A stretch of 64,000 bases of DNA from Arthrobacter sp. MYb23 (GCF_002979775.1 NZ_PCPR01000003.1:248001-312000); one strand, 5' to 3'; numbered from the stretch's first letter, positions 8,149 through 17,739 are shown. Program-made: numbers and translations. Notes: generated by a model not told the origin, from the letters alone.

Positions 8149-9221
8149 GCGAATGATCCTTTCAAAATGCCTGTTTTCGATGCGATCCCGGAGATGGCAT
8201 CGATGAGTTGGTCTGCCTGAAGACTGGTCGTGTTGAACGACGGTGATATGCGGACGCGGCCCGCTCGTTCGGCGACTACGACATTCCCCTCAGCAAGGAC
8301 AGTGACGATTGCCTCCGCGTTTGCGGCGCCGACACTGATGATCCCCGCGCCTTCGGTCAGGTTGGTCAGCCCGATCAACCGAAGCTCGGTGCCCAGCTGA
8401 TGCACCATTGACTGAAGCTGGGAGTAAGTCTCCCTGAAGCCGATCGCCATCCGGACTTTACTGGCGGCTTCAAGGGCCGCAGCCCCGGCCAGGTTCCGGT
8501 GGCCTGTCCGCAGTCCTGCGTCTAGGTTTGCATATCCCCGGAGCCGGCCGGCGGAATTGTCGTCAAAGCGTTCCGAACGGGACACAGCCGCAATTCCGAA
8601 GCCGGCCAGCAACCACTTATAGCCGGTGGCGACGTAGATGTCAGCGCGGGAGGCGTCGACTTCGATTGCTCCAGCAGCTTGGGAGCCATCGACCACCAGG
8701 TAGGATCCGTTCTCGGCGCAGGCAGAACCCAAGCGGTCCAGATCGATCGTGGCTCCAGTGTTTGCATGCACGTGAGTCAGGCTGACAACACTTATAGCCG
8801 GGTCCAGAGCACTTATGAAGTCTTCTGTGCGGTCGCATCCCGGCTTTGTCTGCGGAATTCTCACCACCTCGATGTGGGGGATCGATTCGAAGGGTAGGAC
8901 GCTCTGCGGGAAATCCTCGTCCTCTACAAGGACGCGGGATCCTGCTGGCAAACTTAGCGCACGAGCCGCGGCGTTGAGCGCTTCTCCGGCACTGGCCATC
9001 AGATCGATCTGGTGCGCTTTGACCGACCATTCAGCGGCGATCAAATCAGCGGCTTGGGCTCCAATTTCCTCGGCGGCGCGGAACCCGCGGGTTCCGAGGG
9101 CAAGATGCCGCAGTACGTCGTCGACTGCTGTCCGTACGGGAGTCGGCACGGTGCCGATAGAGGCGTGATCGAAGTAGGCGAAGTCGAGCGAGGTGAACTG
9201 GTCCGCGGTTGATGACGCCAT
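8145..9221 (-). CDS. Class V PLP-dependent aminotransferase/cysteine-desulfurase-like enzyme
   Basis: 358 residues from the ATG at 9221, chosen for GAGGAG six bases upstream; a longer frame would run into the neighbouring peptidase gene. Features: YFDHASIGTVPTPVR near the N-terminus, VSLTHVHANTGATIDL, VVDGSQAAGA with the PLP-binding aspartate, and the lysine in VATGYKWLLAGFG. This is the fold of isopenicillin-epimerase-like and SufS-like proteins. Without iron-sulfur genes nearby, and inside a peptidase operon, an epimerase, lyase or transaminase acting on a released amino acid is more likely than sulfur transfer. The exact reaction cannot be assigned. Confidence 0.82.
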   Translation of the reverse strand: MASSTADQFTSLDFAYFDHASIGTVPTPVRTAVDDVLRHLALGTRGFRAAEEIGAQAADLIAAEWSVKAHQIDLMASAGEALNAAARALSLPAGSRVLVEDEDFPQSVLPFESIPHIEVVRIPQTKPGCDRTEDFISALDPAISVVSLTHVHANTGATIDLDRLGSACAENGSYLVVDGSQAAGAIEVDASRADIYVATGYKWLLAGFGIAAVSRSERFDDNSAGRLRGYANLDAGLRTGHRNLAGAAALEAASKVRMAIGFRETYSQLQSMVHQLGTELRLIGLTNLTEGAGIISVGAANAEAIVTVLAEGNVVVAERAGRVRISPSFNTTSLQADQLIDAISGIASKTGILKGSFA

Positions 9222-9231
9222 CAACGGCTCC

Positions 9232-10653
9232 TCACCCTTCCAGGAACTCGCGCAGATCCCGGGCCAATTCCTCGCGCGCATCATCCCCGATATAGGGCAT
9301 GTGTCCCGACTCGTATGAACGCAGTATCGCCCGCTTCGAGTCGTCGGAGATCTGAGCAATGGCATAGGAAGCAGAGCCAATGGGAGTGACGAGGTCATAG
9401 AGGCCGGCAGCGACGAAAAGACGGAAGGTTGAGTCGATTTCCATTGCACGGCGCAGCGGGGCAATGGTGCTCACCGGGTACATCTTGCCCGCACCGTGAC
9501 CCCAATCGAAGCGGCCGTTGACGGTCGCGAAGTCGATGAGGCGATAATCTGACAAATCGTCCACGCCGGCACGCCGAAGCAGTTCCCGTGAGGCCCATGC
9601 AAATGCAGGGGAGTACTGCCCCATGGCGCTGTCATCTGCAACCGGATCCGCAGGAGGTGCAAGAGGTGCTCGTTGATAGGCCGGTGCTACAAACCGAGAG
9701 TCGTACGCACCCACGGTGTGACCGTTGGTTGATAACAGTGTGGATGCGTAGAAACCCGAATCGATCCGGAAATTCTTATCAAGAATGATCTCCGGGCTGA
9801 GTCCGATGAGCTTAGACATCTTTGCAGCCGCAGTTTGCTTCTCGCCTGGGCTCAAACGCTGGCCTTTGTACAGCAGGGATGGCATCTCGTTGACCGCGAA
9901 TTCGTCTGCTGCCTCCACATGGCGGGACAGTGTCGTATCCTGCCCGGCCTTCTTGTGGTGCCAAGCCGTGGCCGCGTGGGCGGTGAAGGCGTAAAGGAAC
10001 TGGTTCTCGCCAAAGAAGACTGCGCTCATGTCAAATGATCCACCGAGAATGATCGCGCCGGCAAAGGACATTCCATGCATCTCACCCACCTTGGTTGGCC
10101 CGCCCAGCGCGCGGGAAAGAATGGAGGCGAGCCGGACTGCCCCAAAACTTTCGCCGAGAAGATACGTCGGTGCGCCGTCCCGTGCGTGCCGCTGCAACCA
10201 GGCCCGGATGACCACTAGCGCAGTGTCGGCGTCCTGGTTGATGCCTAGGAAGTCGGCCACGGCGGAGTCTTCCACCCGGTTCATCCCCGTGCCTGGAGGA
10301 TCGATGAGGACCACATCAGCTTCGGCGAGGAGGCTTTCGTTGTTGTCTACGAGCCTAAAGGGTCCGTGCACCGGTGGCTTGGTCGCTTCAGGAAGGTCGA
10401 TGCGCCATGGAGCCAGCAGCCCCGAACCCAGGAATCCGGACGAGGATCCCGGACCGCCATTGAACGCCATAATGACAGGACGCCGCCCAATCCCGGTATC
10501 AGGGCGGGTATAGCTGGTGGTGGTGACATCAGTCGTAGCGCCCGAGGGGCCGCTTACAGTCCATTGCTCGATTGTGGTGTCGACGGGACCGCTTGGTGCG
10601 TCGGCATCCGAACGTGTCCCGAGGACTTTGGAATCTTTTATTCTGTAGGCCAC
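9232..10653 (-). CDS. Serine carboxypeptidase-like hydrolase (peptidase family S10), copy 1
   Basis: 473 residues from a GTG at 10653 with AAGGGA upstream. It has the S10 hallmarks: FNGGPGSSS (about 64-72) forming the oxyanion hole, IDPPGTG (118-124), the nucleophile in LLGESFG (S169), the acid in LYDLVTPIGS and the base in ESGHMPY. It begins 12 bp after the stop of the second S10 gene. There is no signal peptide, unlike the secreted or vacuolar S10 enzymes of eukaryotes, so it should act in the cytosol. S10 enzymes remove C-terminal residues from peptides or act as acyltransferases. Confidence 0.88.
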   Translation of the reverse strand: MAYRIKDSKVLGTRSDADAPSGPVDTTIEQWTVSGPSGATTDVTTTSYTRPDTGIGRRPVIMAFNGGPGSSSGFLGSGLLAPWRIDLPEATKPPVHGPFRLVDNNESLLAEADVVLIDPPGTGMNRVEDSAVADFLGINQDADTALVVIRAWLQRHARDGAPTYLLGESFGAVRLASILSRALGGPTKVGEMHGMSFAGAIILGGSFDMSAVFFGENQFLYAFTAHAATAWHHKKAGQDTTLSRHVEAADEFAVNEMPSLLYKGQRLSPGEKQTAAAKMSKLIGLSPEIILDKNFRIDSGFYASTLLSTNGHTVGAYDSRFVAPAYQRAPLAPPADPVADDSAMGQYSPAFAWASRELLRRAGVDDLSDYRLIDFATVNGRFDWGHGAGKMYPVSTIAPLRRAMEIDSTFRLFVAAGLYDLVTPIGSASYAIAQISDDSKRAILRSYESGHMPYIGDDAREELARDLREFLEG

Positions 10654-10665
10654 TTGTTATTCCCT

Positions 10666-12171
10666 TCAGTGCAGAGTGTCGACGGACCAGGGCTCGGCGT
10701 CGACGGGTGGCACGGCGTCGATGCCGTCACCGTCAATGTTGTGTTGCACCCGTCCTCGGACCAGTGACTTGACGTCTTGTGAAAGCAGCCGGGCGCTTTC
10801 AGGGTCTGTGTACATCATGTGACCTCCGGGGTAGGTGCGGCGAAGGACCCGGCCGATGGGAAGGTTGGCGGTCGCGAGCAGAATGTCGGCAGCACCGATG
10901 GTGGTGAGCGTGTCGTACAAGCCGGTGCCGATCAGCAGGCGGGACGTGTTCCCGCGGTGCATCCATTTGATGAGGGAGCCCACGTGGTCAAAGCGTGCGA
11001 AGGGCCCGCCTGTGGCATCCAGGGGTTCCAAGGACCAGTCCCATTTTCCTGCGAGACCCTCGTCGTGCCTGAGATATTCGCGGTCTGTTTCGACTCCAAC
11101 GATCTCTGTAAGTACTTGTTCCAGGCATGCCTGGAAGATCGGTGCGAAGGTTTCTGTGTCCGGGTCAAGAGGCAGGTCACCCCGGTCCGCGTCCCAGCTG
11201 GCCGTTGCATAGCGGGCGTCATACTTTCCTAGGCGCAGCCCCTTGGAACGAAGGAGTTCATCACGGAACAGTTCCTTGGTGATGCGGAGCTTCCGCCTGA
11301 GCCACTCTGCCGCAGCAAGCCCTGTCACTACTTCCAGTTTGCTGGCAAGTTCTTCTCGCTGTTGGTCCGTGGTCTGATGCCAGTTCAGTAGCGTGTGTGC
11401 GTACTGACCTCGTCCGAGTTCAGCAGCGGCTGATACGGCGTCCTCTACAGTGGGCGCGTCGACGAGGCCGTGGTGCCAGCCGGCGGCTGCCAGGAGTTCC
11501 ATGTTGGCAATGTATCCGAGCGGGTTGCCGGGCCGCTGGGCGGTGTCCATGACATTCAATGCCTGGCCGAGCAGACCGACGCCTTCGACCATGATTGATT
11601 CCTCGGATCGCAGCAAGTCAGCAAGAACAGCGGCGCGCAACGTCCCATAGCTCTCGCCCAGAAGGTGCACAGGGCATCCGAGTCGCTTTGAGGCCAGGAG
11701 CCAGGCCCGGATTATCGCTGCGAACGATTTGGAATCGGCTGAAGTGCCGGCAGTTTCCTTAAGGTCTGTATCTTCGGCGCGGCGCCCGTAGCCTGCGCCG
11801 AGAGGATCAATGAAGACAATGTCCGCCACATCCAAGACGGAGTTTTCCGTAGCCTGCACCCGAGGGTTAAGTGGGGCAGCAATGTCTGCAGGATCTCCTA
11901 CGGGCGCGGTGAAGGCCGCCAGTCCACTCAGGTGAAGCCACATGGACGAAGATCCCGGCCCTCCATTGAAAACGAAGAGCACCGGGCGCTCGGACGCTTG
12001 GGTTTCACTGGAATTGGCCACGTACGAGAAAACAGAGGCGTCTCCGAGAATTTCTGTGGCGCTTGAGACCTCGAAAAGGTCCACGGCGAGGGTGACGGGC
12101 AGGGCGTCCTGGGTTTCGGTCCGGACTGTGAGATCTGTCCGGCCCAGGCATTGGGTGTGGCGGGAATGCAT
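10666..12171 (-). CDS. Serine carboxypeptidase-like hydrolase (peptidase family S10), copy 2
   Basis: 501 residues. The same catalytic plan as its neighbour: FNGGPGSSSMW (69-79), IDPLGAGYG, nucleophile in LLGESYGT (S174), acid in LYDTLTTIG and base in GGHMMY. No signal peptide is apparent. The copies are clearly divergent outside the motifs, so this is an old duplication or independent recruitment, and the two may have different specificities. It is the first gene after the hairpin that follows the transporter lipoprotein gene, and starts the run S10-S10-class V enzyme-amidohydrolase. Confidence 0.88.
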   Translation of the reverse strand: MHSRHTQCLGRTDLTVRTETQDALPVTLAVDLFEVSSATEILGDASVFSYVANSSETQASERPVLFVFNGGPGSSSMWLHLSGLAAFTAPVGDPADIAAPLNPRVQATENSVLDVADIVFIDPLGAGYGRRAEDTDLKETAGTSADSKSFAAIIRAWLLASKRLGCPVHLLGESYGTLRAAVLADLLRSEESIMVEGVGLLGQALNVMDTAQRPGNPLGYIANMELLAAAGWHHGLVDAPTVEDAVSAAAELGRGQYAHTLLNWHQTTDQQREELASKLEVVTGLAAAEWLRRKLRITKELFRDELLRSKGLRLGKYDARYATASWDADRGDLPLDPDTETFAPIFQACLEQVLTEIVGVETDREYLRHDEGLAGKWDWSLEPLDATGGPFARFDHVGSLIKWMHRGNTSRLLIGTGLYDTLTTIGAADILLATANLPIGRVLRRTYPGGHMMYTDPESARLLSQDVKSLVRGRVQHNIDGDGIDAVPPVDAEPWSVDTLH

Positions 12172-12210
12172 TCTGTGATGGGCCTTTCGGGATGACGGGA
12201 TGACCGGATG

Positions 12211-12243
12211 ACGGGAGGACGGTGCCAGGCACCGTCCTCCCGT
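12211..12243 (-). terminator. Strong hairpin between lipoprotein and S10 genes
   Basis: ACGGGAGGACGGTGCC at 12211-12226 and its perfect complement at 12228-12243 form a 16-bp GC-rich stem with almost no loop, beginning 5 bp beyond the lipoprotein stop codon. No T-run follows. It could be a terminator with partial read-through, or a 3' mRNA stabiliser that keeps the binding protein more abundant than the downstream enzymes. Confidence 0.7.
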
Positions 12244-12247
12244 CCGT

Positions 12248-13816
12248 CTAGCGGGATTCGAGCGAAGTGGCGATGAGGCTGGCGGCGACGGTTGAATCGC
12301 CCAGGTTCCAGGTTGGGGAAACGAAAACCAGAGATGAGGTCGTCAGCGGGTTCAGATCAGCTTGGTCAAGCAAGGCCTGCTCGGCGGCATTCCACAAGGA
12401 ACAATCCCCGCCCGTTCCGGTGGTGATGGCCTTGGTCACAGCATCATCGAATTTTTGGTTCTTGATGGCACCGAAGTTTGAACCCTTCGGAGGGATGAGC
12501 CCCTGAAGCAGAGTCAGCGGTGGAGTGCTCGATCCCGTTGACATGAGAACGCCCTCCCACTCCTCTCCGGACCGCAGAGCGGCTACGGCTTCTGCTCCGG
12601 ATCGCGTATCCAGCTTTGCGTCGATGCCGAATTCGGAAAGGACGGTGGAAAGGTATTGCGCTCCGGCCGGCGGCTCGCCGGCGTTGAGAAGACGGAAGGT
12701 CAACGGTTTGCCGTCTTTCATCCATTTTCCATCGGTTTTCGTCCAACCGGCCTTCTCGAGAGTTTTCGTCGCTGCCTCGGCCCCGCCTTCGGCAAGCTTC
12801 GCGACGTCAGCCGCGGAGCATTGCCCGCCTGCGGCGGTGAGGGATGTCGACGGTTTCCCGACGCCGTTGGCACTGGTCTGGAGGTACCCATTTCGGTCGA
12901 TGAGTTGGGACACGGCTATGCGGACATCCGTGGATTCCGCTTGAGAGCTTGGCCGGTGGTTATAGAGGAGATAGGTGTTGCCGGTTTCGGCGACGACGGT
13001 GGATTTCACGTCGGAGACCCTTTTTGCGGCGCTTTCGGATGTCAGGAGAGCATCCGCGCGGCCGCTGTTGATCAGGTTGATGGCGGTGTCATTGTCCTTG
13101 AGCAACCGTACGGTGATCTTCTTGGGCATTTTGTCAGTGATCTTGGCGCCGTTCACCCCCCAGGTATATGCGCTGGCATCGTCGCGGAGACGAAGCTGGT
13201 AGGTGTCGGCCGCCGTGGCTGATTCCAGGACGTATGGTCCGGTGCCGAAGGAGCTCTTTTCCAAAGCTGCGGGGTCGGCCAAGCCTGCATCACAGACCAT
13301 GGTTATGTAGTCCGAAACCCGACGTTCCGGGAACGGGATCGGCTTCGCAAAGGTCAGCTTGACGGAGTTGCCCTCAGCGCTTGCTTCGTAGGCGGTCCCG
13401 GAGAACGCGGAATTGGACTTGGGTGAGGGCTTCGCCGGGTCTTTCATGCGCTCAAAGTTCTTCAGGGCTGTCTGCGCAGTGAAGCTGCTGCCGTCTGCGC
13501 ACTTGGCGTCCTTGGCGATATCAAACCGGGCTGAGGTTGGCGTGATCTCCCAGGAACTGGCCAGCTGCGGTTGGATCTTGCCGCTCTTGTTATCTACGGC
13601 GACCAGGCGGTCGTACATCAGGTCGACGATCACCTTCGTCGAGGAGTCATTTACGAAGGCGGGGTCAAGGCTGGTGAAGGTGTTTGGGACCAGCAGTGTC
13701 AGCGAATCGCTGGCAGTAGACGAAGGAGCGCTGGAACCGCCTCCACAGCCGGCAACAGCGAGGGCCATGGTCGCGGCCAAGGCCGTGGTCGCCAAGTGTT
13801 TCTTAGTGTTTTTCAT
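12248..13816 (-). CDS. ABC transporter substrate-binding lipoprotein, peptide/nickel family (SBP_bac_5), cassette A
   Basis: 522 residues from the ATG at 13816, preceded by GGAGAA. A lipoprotein signal sequence (MKNTKKHLATTALAATMALA then VAGCGGG) places the lipidated cysteine near residue 23. The mature protein has the family-5 fold: SLTLLVPNTFTSLDPAF, YDRLVAVDNKSGKIQPQLAS, and a long C-terminal lobe. It captures oligopeptides or similar solutes outside the membrane and hands them to the permeases encoded divergently at 14.1-17.7 kb. Confidence 0.9.
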   Translation of the reverse strand: MKNTKKHLATTALAATMALAVAGCGGGSSAPSSTASDSLTLLVPNTFTSLDPAFVNDSSTKVIVDLMYDRLVAVDNKSGKIQPQLASSWEITPTSARFDIAKDAKCADGSSFTAQTALKNFERMKDPAKPSPKSNSAFSGTAYEASAEGNSVKLTFAKPIPFPERRVSDYITMVCDAGLADPAALEKSSFGTGPYVLESATAADTYQLRLRDDASAYTWGVNGAKITDKMPKKITVRLLKDNDTAINLINSGRADALLTSESAAKRVSDVKSTVVAETGNTYLLYNHRPSSQAESTDVRIAVSQLIDRNGYLQTSANGVGKPSTSLTAAGGQCSAADVAKLAEGGAEAATKTLEKAGWTKTDGKWMKDGKPLTFRLLNAGEPPAGAQYLSTVLSEFGIDAKLDTRSGAEAVAALRSGEEWEGVLMSTGSSTPPLTLLQGLIPPKGSNFGAIKNQKFDDAVTKAITTGTGGDCSLWNAAEQALLDQADLNPLTTSSLVFVSPTWNLGDSTVAASLIATSLESR

Positions 13817-13902
13817 TTGGGTTCTCCGGTGGGTGCTACTCGGATCCAAGAGGTGGGATCCGATGCGTGGTCTTGAACGGAATTACACGCTTTTCAACTC
13901 TT

Positions 13903-13917
13903 TTGAAGCAACTTCAA
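13903..13917. promoter_or_regulatory. Small dyad in divergent transporter promoter region
   Basis: TTGAAG-CAA-CTTCAA lies in the 290-bp gap between the divergent lipoprotein and permease genes. The element TGAAG/CTTCA recurs several more times between 13955 and 14130, including ACTTCA-8 nt-TGAAGT at about 14109-14128. A regulator-binding cluster is possible, perhaps for the DauR-like protein encoded at 18.1 kb. The evidence is only the repetition. Confidence 0.35.
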
Positions 13918-14106
13918 CAGTGATACTATCCTTCTTAGTGCTGTACGTCACTACCTGAAGTGGGAAGATTTCGCTTCATCTGGCTCCAACTCACCCTGGA
14001 TATTCCCAAAGATTGTGGCGACGGAGTCTCTTTCAACCCGGCAGTACCGCGGAACTCTACTCATAACTTCCGCATAAAAATATCTACATCGATTGGCAGG
14101 AAGTTG

Positions 14107-15111
14107 ATGACTTCAACAACTACTGAAGTCGCGGTTCGAGAACCGGGACGAGGGGCCAGCAATGGCATTAGTCCTTGGGTGCCCTTCATCGGACGGCGCC
14201 TGGCATCATTCGTTGTATCTCTGTGGATGATCGTCACGCTGGTGTTTCTCATGGCCCGGTCATTGAGCGGGGACGCGGTGACGGCCTCCCTTGGCCTGGA
14301 CGCTTCGCCGGAGATGATCGCAGCCCGGAGAGCGGAGCTCGGACTCGATGCTCCGCTCTGGAACCAATATCTGACGTTTCTTGGCCAGCTCCCCACGCTG
14401 AACTTCGGCGAGTCCATAACGTTGCGCGCGGACCCCCTCCAGGTAATTGCCGAACGCCTGCCCAACACAGTACAACTGGGCCTGACAGCCTTCATCCTGT
14501 CCGTAGTCCTGGCGCTGCCTCTGGGTGTTTTTGTTGCTGTCAGGGCCAACGGCCGACCCGGCAGGGGCTCATCGGTCTTCCACGGCGTCACAGGGTTTAT
14601 CGTCGCTGTTCCGGACTTCCTGCTCGCCGTGGGTCTCATCACAGTGTTTGCGATCACGCTGAAGTGGTTGCCGCCCGCTGGTGGTAGCGGTTTCGAAGCA
14701 TTCATCTTGCCTGTTATTACACTGACGACCGGCATCACGGCCACGCTCAGCCGGCTTGTGGCTACGGAAACGGGACGCGTGCTCAATGAGGAGTACATTC
14801 GGACAGCGCAATCCATGCGGCTCTCACCGGCTGTGCTCTACCTGCGCCATGTGCTGCCGAATGTTCTGACGTCCGTCATCACATCAGCTGGATTGATTCT
14901 GGCGTCCCTATTAGGCGGAACACTGATTACTGAGACCGTCTTCGCGTGGCCCGGTGTCGGCGCACTGACGATTGATTCCATCCTTCAGCGTGACTATCCG
15001 ATGCTGCAATCTGCCGTAGCGGTGATAGCTGCAGTGTCGCTTCTGGTGACCTTGATGGTGGATGTCCTCGTCGCCAAACTAGATCCTCGTTCCCTCATCG
15101 TGAAGAGCTGA
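14107..15111 (+). CDS. ABC transporter permease (DppB/OppB family), cassette A
   Basis: 334 residues from the ATG at 14107 (MTSTTTEVAV); the frame is open further upstream, but AGGAAG just before this ATG favours it. Six membrane segments are expected. Visible family features: FVVSLWMIVTLVFLMARSLSG as first helix, AELGLDAPLWNQYLTFLGQL, and the ATPase-contact loop EYIRTAQSMRLSPAVLYLRH followed by VLPN. It forms half of the membrane channel for peptide-type solutes with the permease domain of the next gene, which starts after only 1 bp. Confidence 0.9.
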   Translation: MTSTTTEVAVREPGRGASNGISPWVPFIGRRLASFVVSLWMIVTLVFLMARSLSGDAVTASLGLDASPEMIAARRAELGLDAPLWNQYLTFLGQLPTLNFGESITLRADPLQVIAERLPNTVQLGLTAFILSVVLALPLGVFVAVRANGRPGRGSSVFHGVTGFIVAVPDFLLAVGLITVFAITLKWLPPAGGSGFEAFILPVITLTTGITATLSRLVATETGRVLNEEYIRTAQSMRLSPAVLYLRHVLPNVLTSVITSAGLILASLLGGTLITETVFAWPGVGALTIDSILQRDYPMLQSAVAVIAAVSLLVTLMVDVLVAKLDPRSLIVKS

Positions 15112-15112
15112 C

Positions 15113-16894
15113 ATGACCATTAATCTTCAAGCAACCGTGGACCAGCCACGAACCAAGTCCAAGAGTTGGGGCTCACCCACCCTCATCATTGCCGTTCTGA
15201 TAATTGTGTTCTTCGTACTCTCAGCACTTCTGGGCCCTTGGCTTTTCGCACAACAAGCGGGAACCGTGAACCCAGCCGTCGGGCGCCAAGGCCCGAGCGC
15301 AGCACATCTTCTCGGAACAGACCAACTCGGACGCGACATCCTGGCACGAACCATCGTCGGCTCCCGGGCATCTCTTGGCTACGCCTTCGGCGCCACCGCT
15401 CTGACAGCGCTAATTGGCGTCGGTTTAGGCCTGTTGGCAGCCGCCCTGGGAAGCCGGGCGCGCCAAGTGATGTTCCAGCTCTCGGCGACCGCCACGGCCT
15501 TTCCCGCCATTCTGCTGGCCGTTATCCTTGCAACTCTCTTTGGTCGTTCAGGCACTGCCGCGATGCTGGGGCTTGCGATAGCAGCCGTGCCAACAACCGC
15601 ACGAATAACAATGACTCTGGCAGTCGGAGCTGCAGGTAGCGACCAAGTCGCGGCTGCCCGCGTTGTCGGTGTTGGCACGCTGCGGATCCTGCTGCGCTAT
15701 ATTCTTCCCCAGATATCGCAGCCACTGGCCACTTTCACCATTCTTGCCGCTGCATCAAACCTCGTCGCCCTGTCAGCCCTTAGCTTCGTCGGGTTGGGGG
15801 TACAGCCACCAGAATGGGACTGGGGGGCGATGCTCAACAGCGCTTTGAAGGAGATCTACACCAGCCCCTTCGGTGTTGTGGGCCCAGGCGTTGCCATTGT
15901 GCTCGCAGGCATTGTTCTTAACATCGCAGGGGAACACCTGGCCCGCCTGCTGGACCCCCGGAACCGCGTACTCCGCGCAGCGTCTGCGGCCCCCACAGCT
16001 GGCTCCCGACCTGTGACCGATCCGGCTTCCCCAGAAGCATTGCGTCCCGTTGACATCGCCGATCCCGTCCTCAGAGTGCAGGACCTGAGAGTGGCAACGA
16101 GCACAGAACCACACCTCGAACTCGTTCATGGTGTCGATATCACCGTGGGCCGCGGTCAACGAGTAGGCATCGTTGGCGAGTCCGGATCCGGCAAGAGTCT
16201 GACTCTTTCCGCCATGGCGCATCTGATGCCCCCGGGCCTTGGCAGCACCGCTGCCCACCACCAATTCAACGGAACAGAACTGGCCGACAAAGACGCCCGC
16301 ACCCGCCGTCGTGTCTTGGGGGACCAGGTCGCCCTGGTCTTCCAAGACCCTATGTCGTCGCTGAATCCCTCCCTCACCATCGGATCGATCTTGTCCGACA
16401 AGCTCAAAGCCCACTCCAATCTGAGCCGTTCGGAGGTCCGGCGTCGAGTGGTCGCCGCGTTGGACGAAGTCAGCATCCCTGATCCCTCACGCACAGTTGA
16501 CCGCTTCCCCCACCAGCTCTCCGGCGGTCAGCGGCAGCGCGTCATGATTGCCTTGGCTTTGCTGGGACGGACCGAACTTCTGCTCGCCGACGAGCCGACC
16601 ACTGCCCTGGACGTCTCCGTTCAGCGACAAATCGCGAACCTCCTGGTGAGGGTGAATGAGGAACGAGGTATCAGCGTCGTTCTGGTCTCACACGACATCG
16701 CGCTAGTCAGCGAAATTTGCGACCGGATAATCGTCATGCGCAACGGATGGGTGGTCGAACAAGGAACCACCGTGGAAGTCCTGACCGATCCCCGACACCC
16801 CTATACGCGTGCGTTGCTGGCGGCGCTGCCCCAGACGCTTACCGCAGTCTCATCGGGACACGGTGCGGACAAACAAACAAGGAGTCTGGCATGA
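15113..16894 (+). CDS. Fused ABC permease-ATPase (DppC-DppD fusion), cassette A
   Basis: 593 residues joining two proteins that are usually separate. Residues about 1-285 are a DppC-like permease (SWGSPTLIIAVLIIVFFVLS first helix, HLLGTDQLGRDILARTI, contact loop AARVVGVGTLRILLRYILPQ). After a short linker, residues about 315-580 are a DppD-like ATPase with Walker A GESGSGKS, Q-loop in LVFQDPMSSLNP, signature LSGGQRQRV and Walker B LLLADEPTTALD. The fusion guarantees equal numbers of the two parts. The other transporter, at 47.2 kb, has the same fusion. Confidence 0.93.
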   Translation: MTINLQATVDQPRTKSKSWGSPTLIIAVLIIVFFVLSALLGPWLFAQQAGTVNPAVGRQGPSAAHLLGTDQLGRDILARTIVGSRASLGYAFGATALTALIGVGLGLLAAALGSRARQVMFQLSATATAFPAILLAVILATLFGRSGTAAMLGLAIAAVPTTARITMTLAVGAAGSDQVAAARVVGVGTLRILLRYILPQISQPLATFTILAAASNLVALSALSFVGLGVQPPEWDWGAMLNSALKEIYTSPFGVVGPGVAIVLAGIVLNIAGEHLARLLDPRNRVLRAASAAPTAGSRPVTDPASPEALRPVDIADPVLRVQDLRVATSTEPHLELVHGVDITVGRGQRVGIVGESGSGKSLTLSAMAHLMPPGLGSTAAHHQFNGTELADKDARTRRRVLGDQVALVFQDPMSSLNPSLTIGSILSDKLKAHSNLSRSEVRRRVVAALDEVSIPDPSRTVDRFPHQLSGGQRQRVMIALALLGRTELLLADEPTTALDVSVQRQIANLLVRVNEERGISVVLVSHDIALVSEICDRIIVMRNGWVVEQGTTVEVLTDPRHPYTRALLAALPQTLTAVSSGHGADKQTRSLA

Positions 16895-17700
16895 CCCGCA
16901 TAGAAGCGCTCGGAATCAAAGTGACCTACGGCTACGGCCGGCATGCCGTGGACGCTCTAAAGGGTATTGACATCGACTTTGACGATGTACGGTCCCTTGG
17001 CATCGCAGGTGAATCCGGAAGCGGAAAATCGACTCTGGCCAAGGTGCTGTTGGGAATGGTCACTCCCAATGAAGGCCGCGTCCTTATTGACGGCCGCCCC
17101 ATGGAATCCCTTCCCAAAAAGGGCGCGGGATCCCGTTCCCGGCAAGTGCAGATGGTCTTCCAGGACCCGACCAGTTCATTGAACCCCCGCACTAACGTCG
17201 GGTCAACGATCGCCGAAGCCATCATCGTGAACGACATAGACTGCGACCGTCCCAAGGAAGTACGCCGACTTCTGGGCCTTGTCGGTCTTGATGAAGCCTT
17301 CGCGGTCCGATACCCGTATCAACTCTCGGGTGGACAAAAACAGCGTGTCGCCATCGCCAGGGCGTTGGCCTGCCGGCCATCGGTACTGGTGTGCGATGAA
17401 CCAACCAGTGCTCTTGATGTCTCTGTCCAAGGAGCAATGCTTGAGCTGCTTGCCAAGGTTCGGGATGAGGAAAACCTGGCATTGGCTGTTATTACCCACA
17501 ATCTCGACGTAGTACGAGCTCTCTGTGACGACGTCGTTGTGCTCAACGCCGGGGACATTGTGGAGAGAGGCTCGACGGCCGCAGTGTTTGACAATCCACA
17601 ACACCCCTACACACGGACCCTCCTCGATGCTGTGCCTCGACTGCGCTATCAGCCCTTCAGCGCCCAGCCACGACCCCTCCCTGACGCCTTGTTGAAGTGA
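16891..17700 (+). CDS. ABC transporter ATPase (DppF/OppF family), cassette A
   Basis: 269 residues from the ATG at 16891, overlapping the fused gene's stop by 4 bp. Walker A GESGSGKS, Q-loop QMVFQDPTSSLNP, signature LSGGQKQRVAIARAL, Walker B VLVCDEPTSALD and switch histidine in VITHNLDVV are all present. It pairs with the ATPase half of the fusion to drive import. It is shorter than typical OppF: the C-terminal oligopeptide-transporter extension is reduced to a short tail after NPQHPYTRTLLDAVP. Confidence 0.92.
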   Translation: MTRIEALGIKVTYGYGRHAVDALKGIDIDFDDVRSLGIAGESGSGKSTLAKVLLGMVTPNEGRVLIDGRPMESLPKKGAGSRSRQVQMVFQDPTSSLNPRTNVGSTIAEAIIVNDIDCDRPKEVRRLLGLVGLDEAFAVRYPYQLSGGQKQRVAIARALACRPSVLVCDEPTSALDVSVQGAMLELLAKVRDEENLALAVITHNLDVVRALCDDVVVLNAGDIVERGSTAAVFDNPQHPYTRTLLDAVPRLRYQPFSAQPRPLPDALLK

Positions 17701-17739
17701 CTCGAAGCGCAGAAACTACCAACGAAAGGAACGCGAAAG

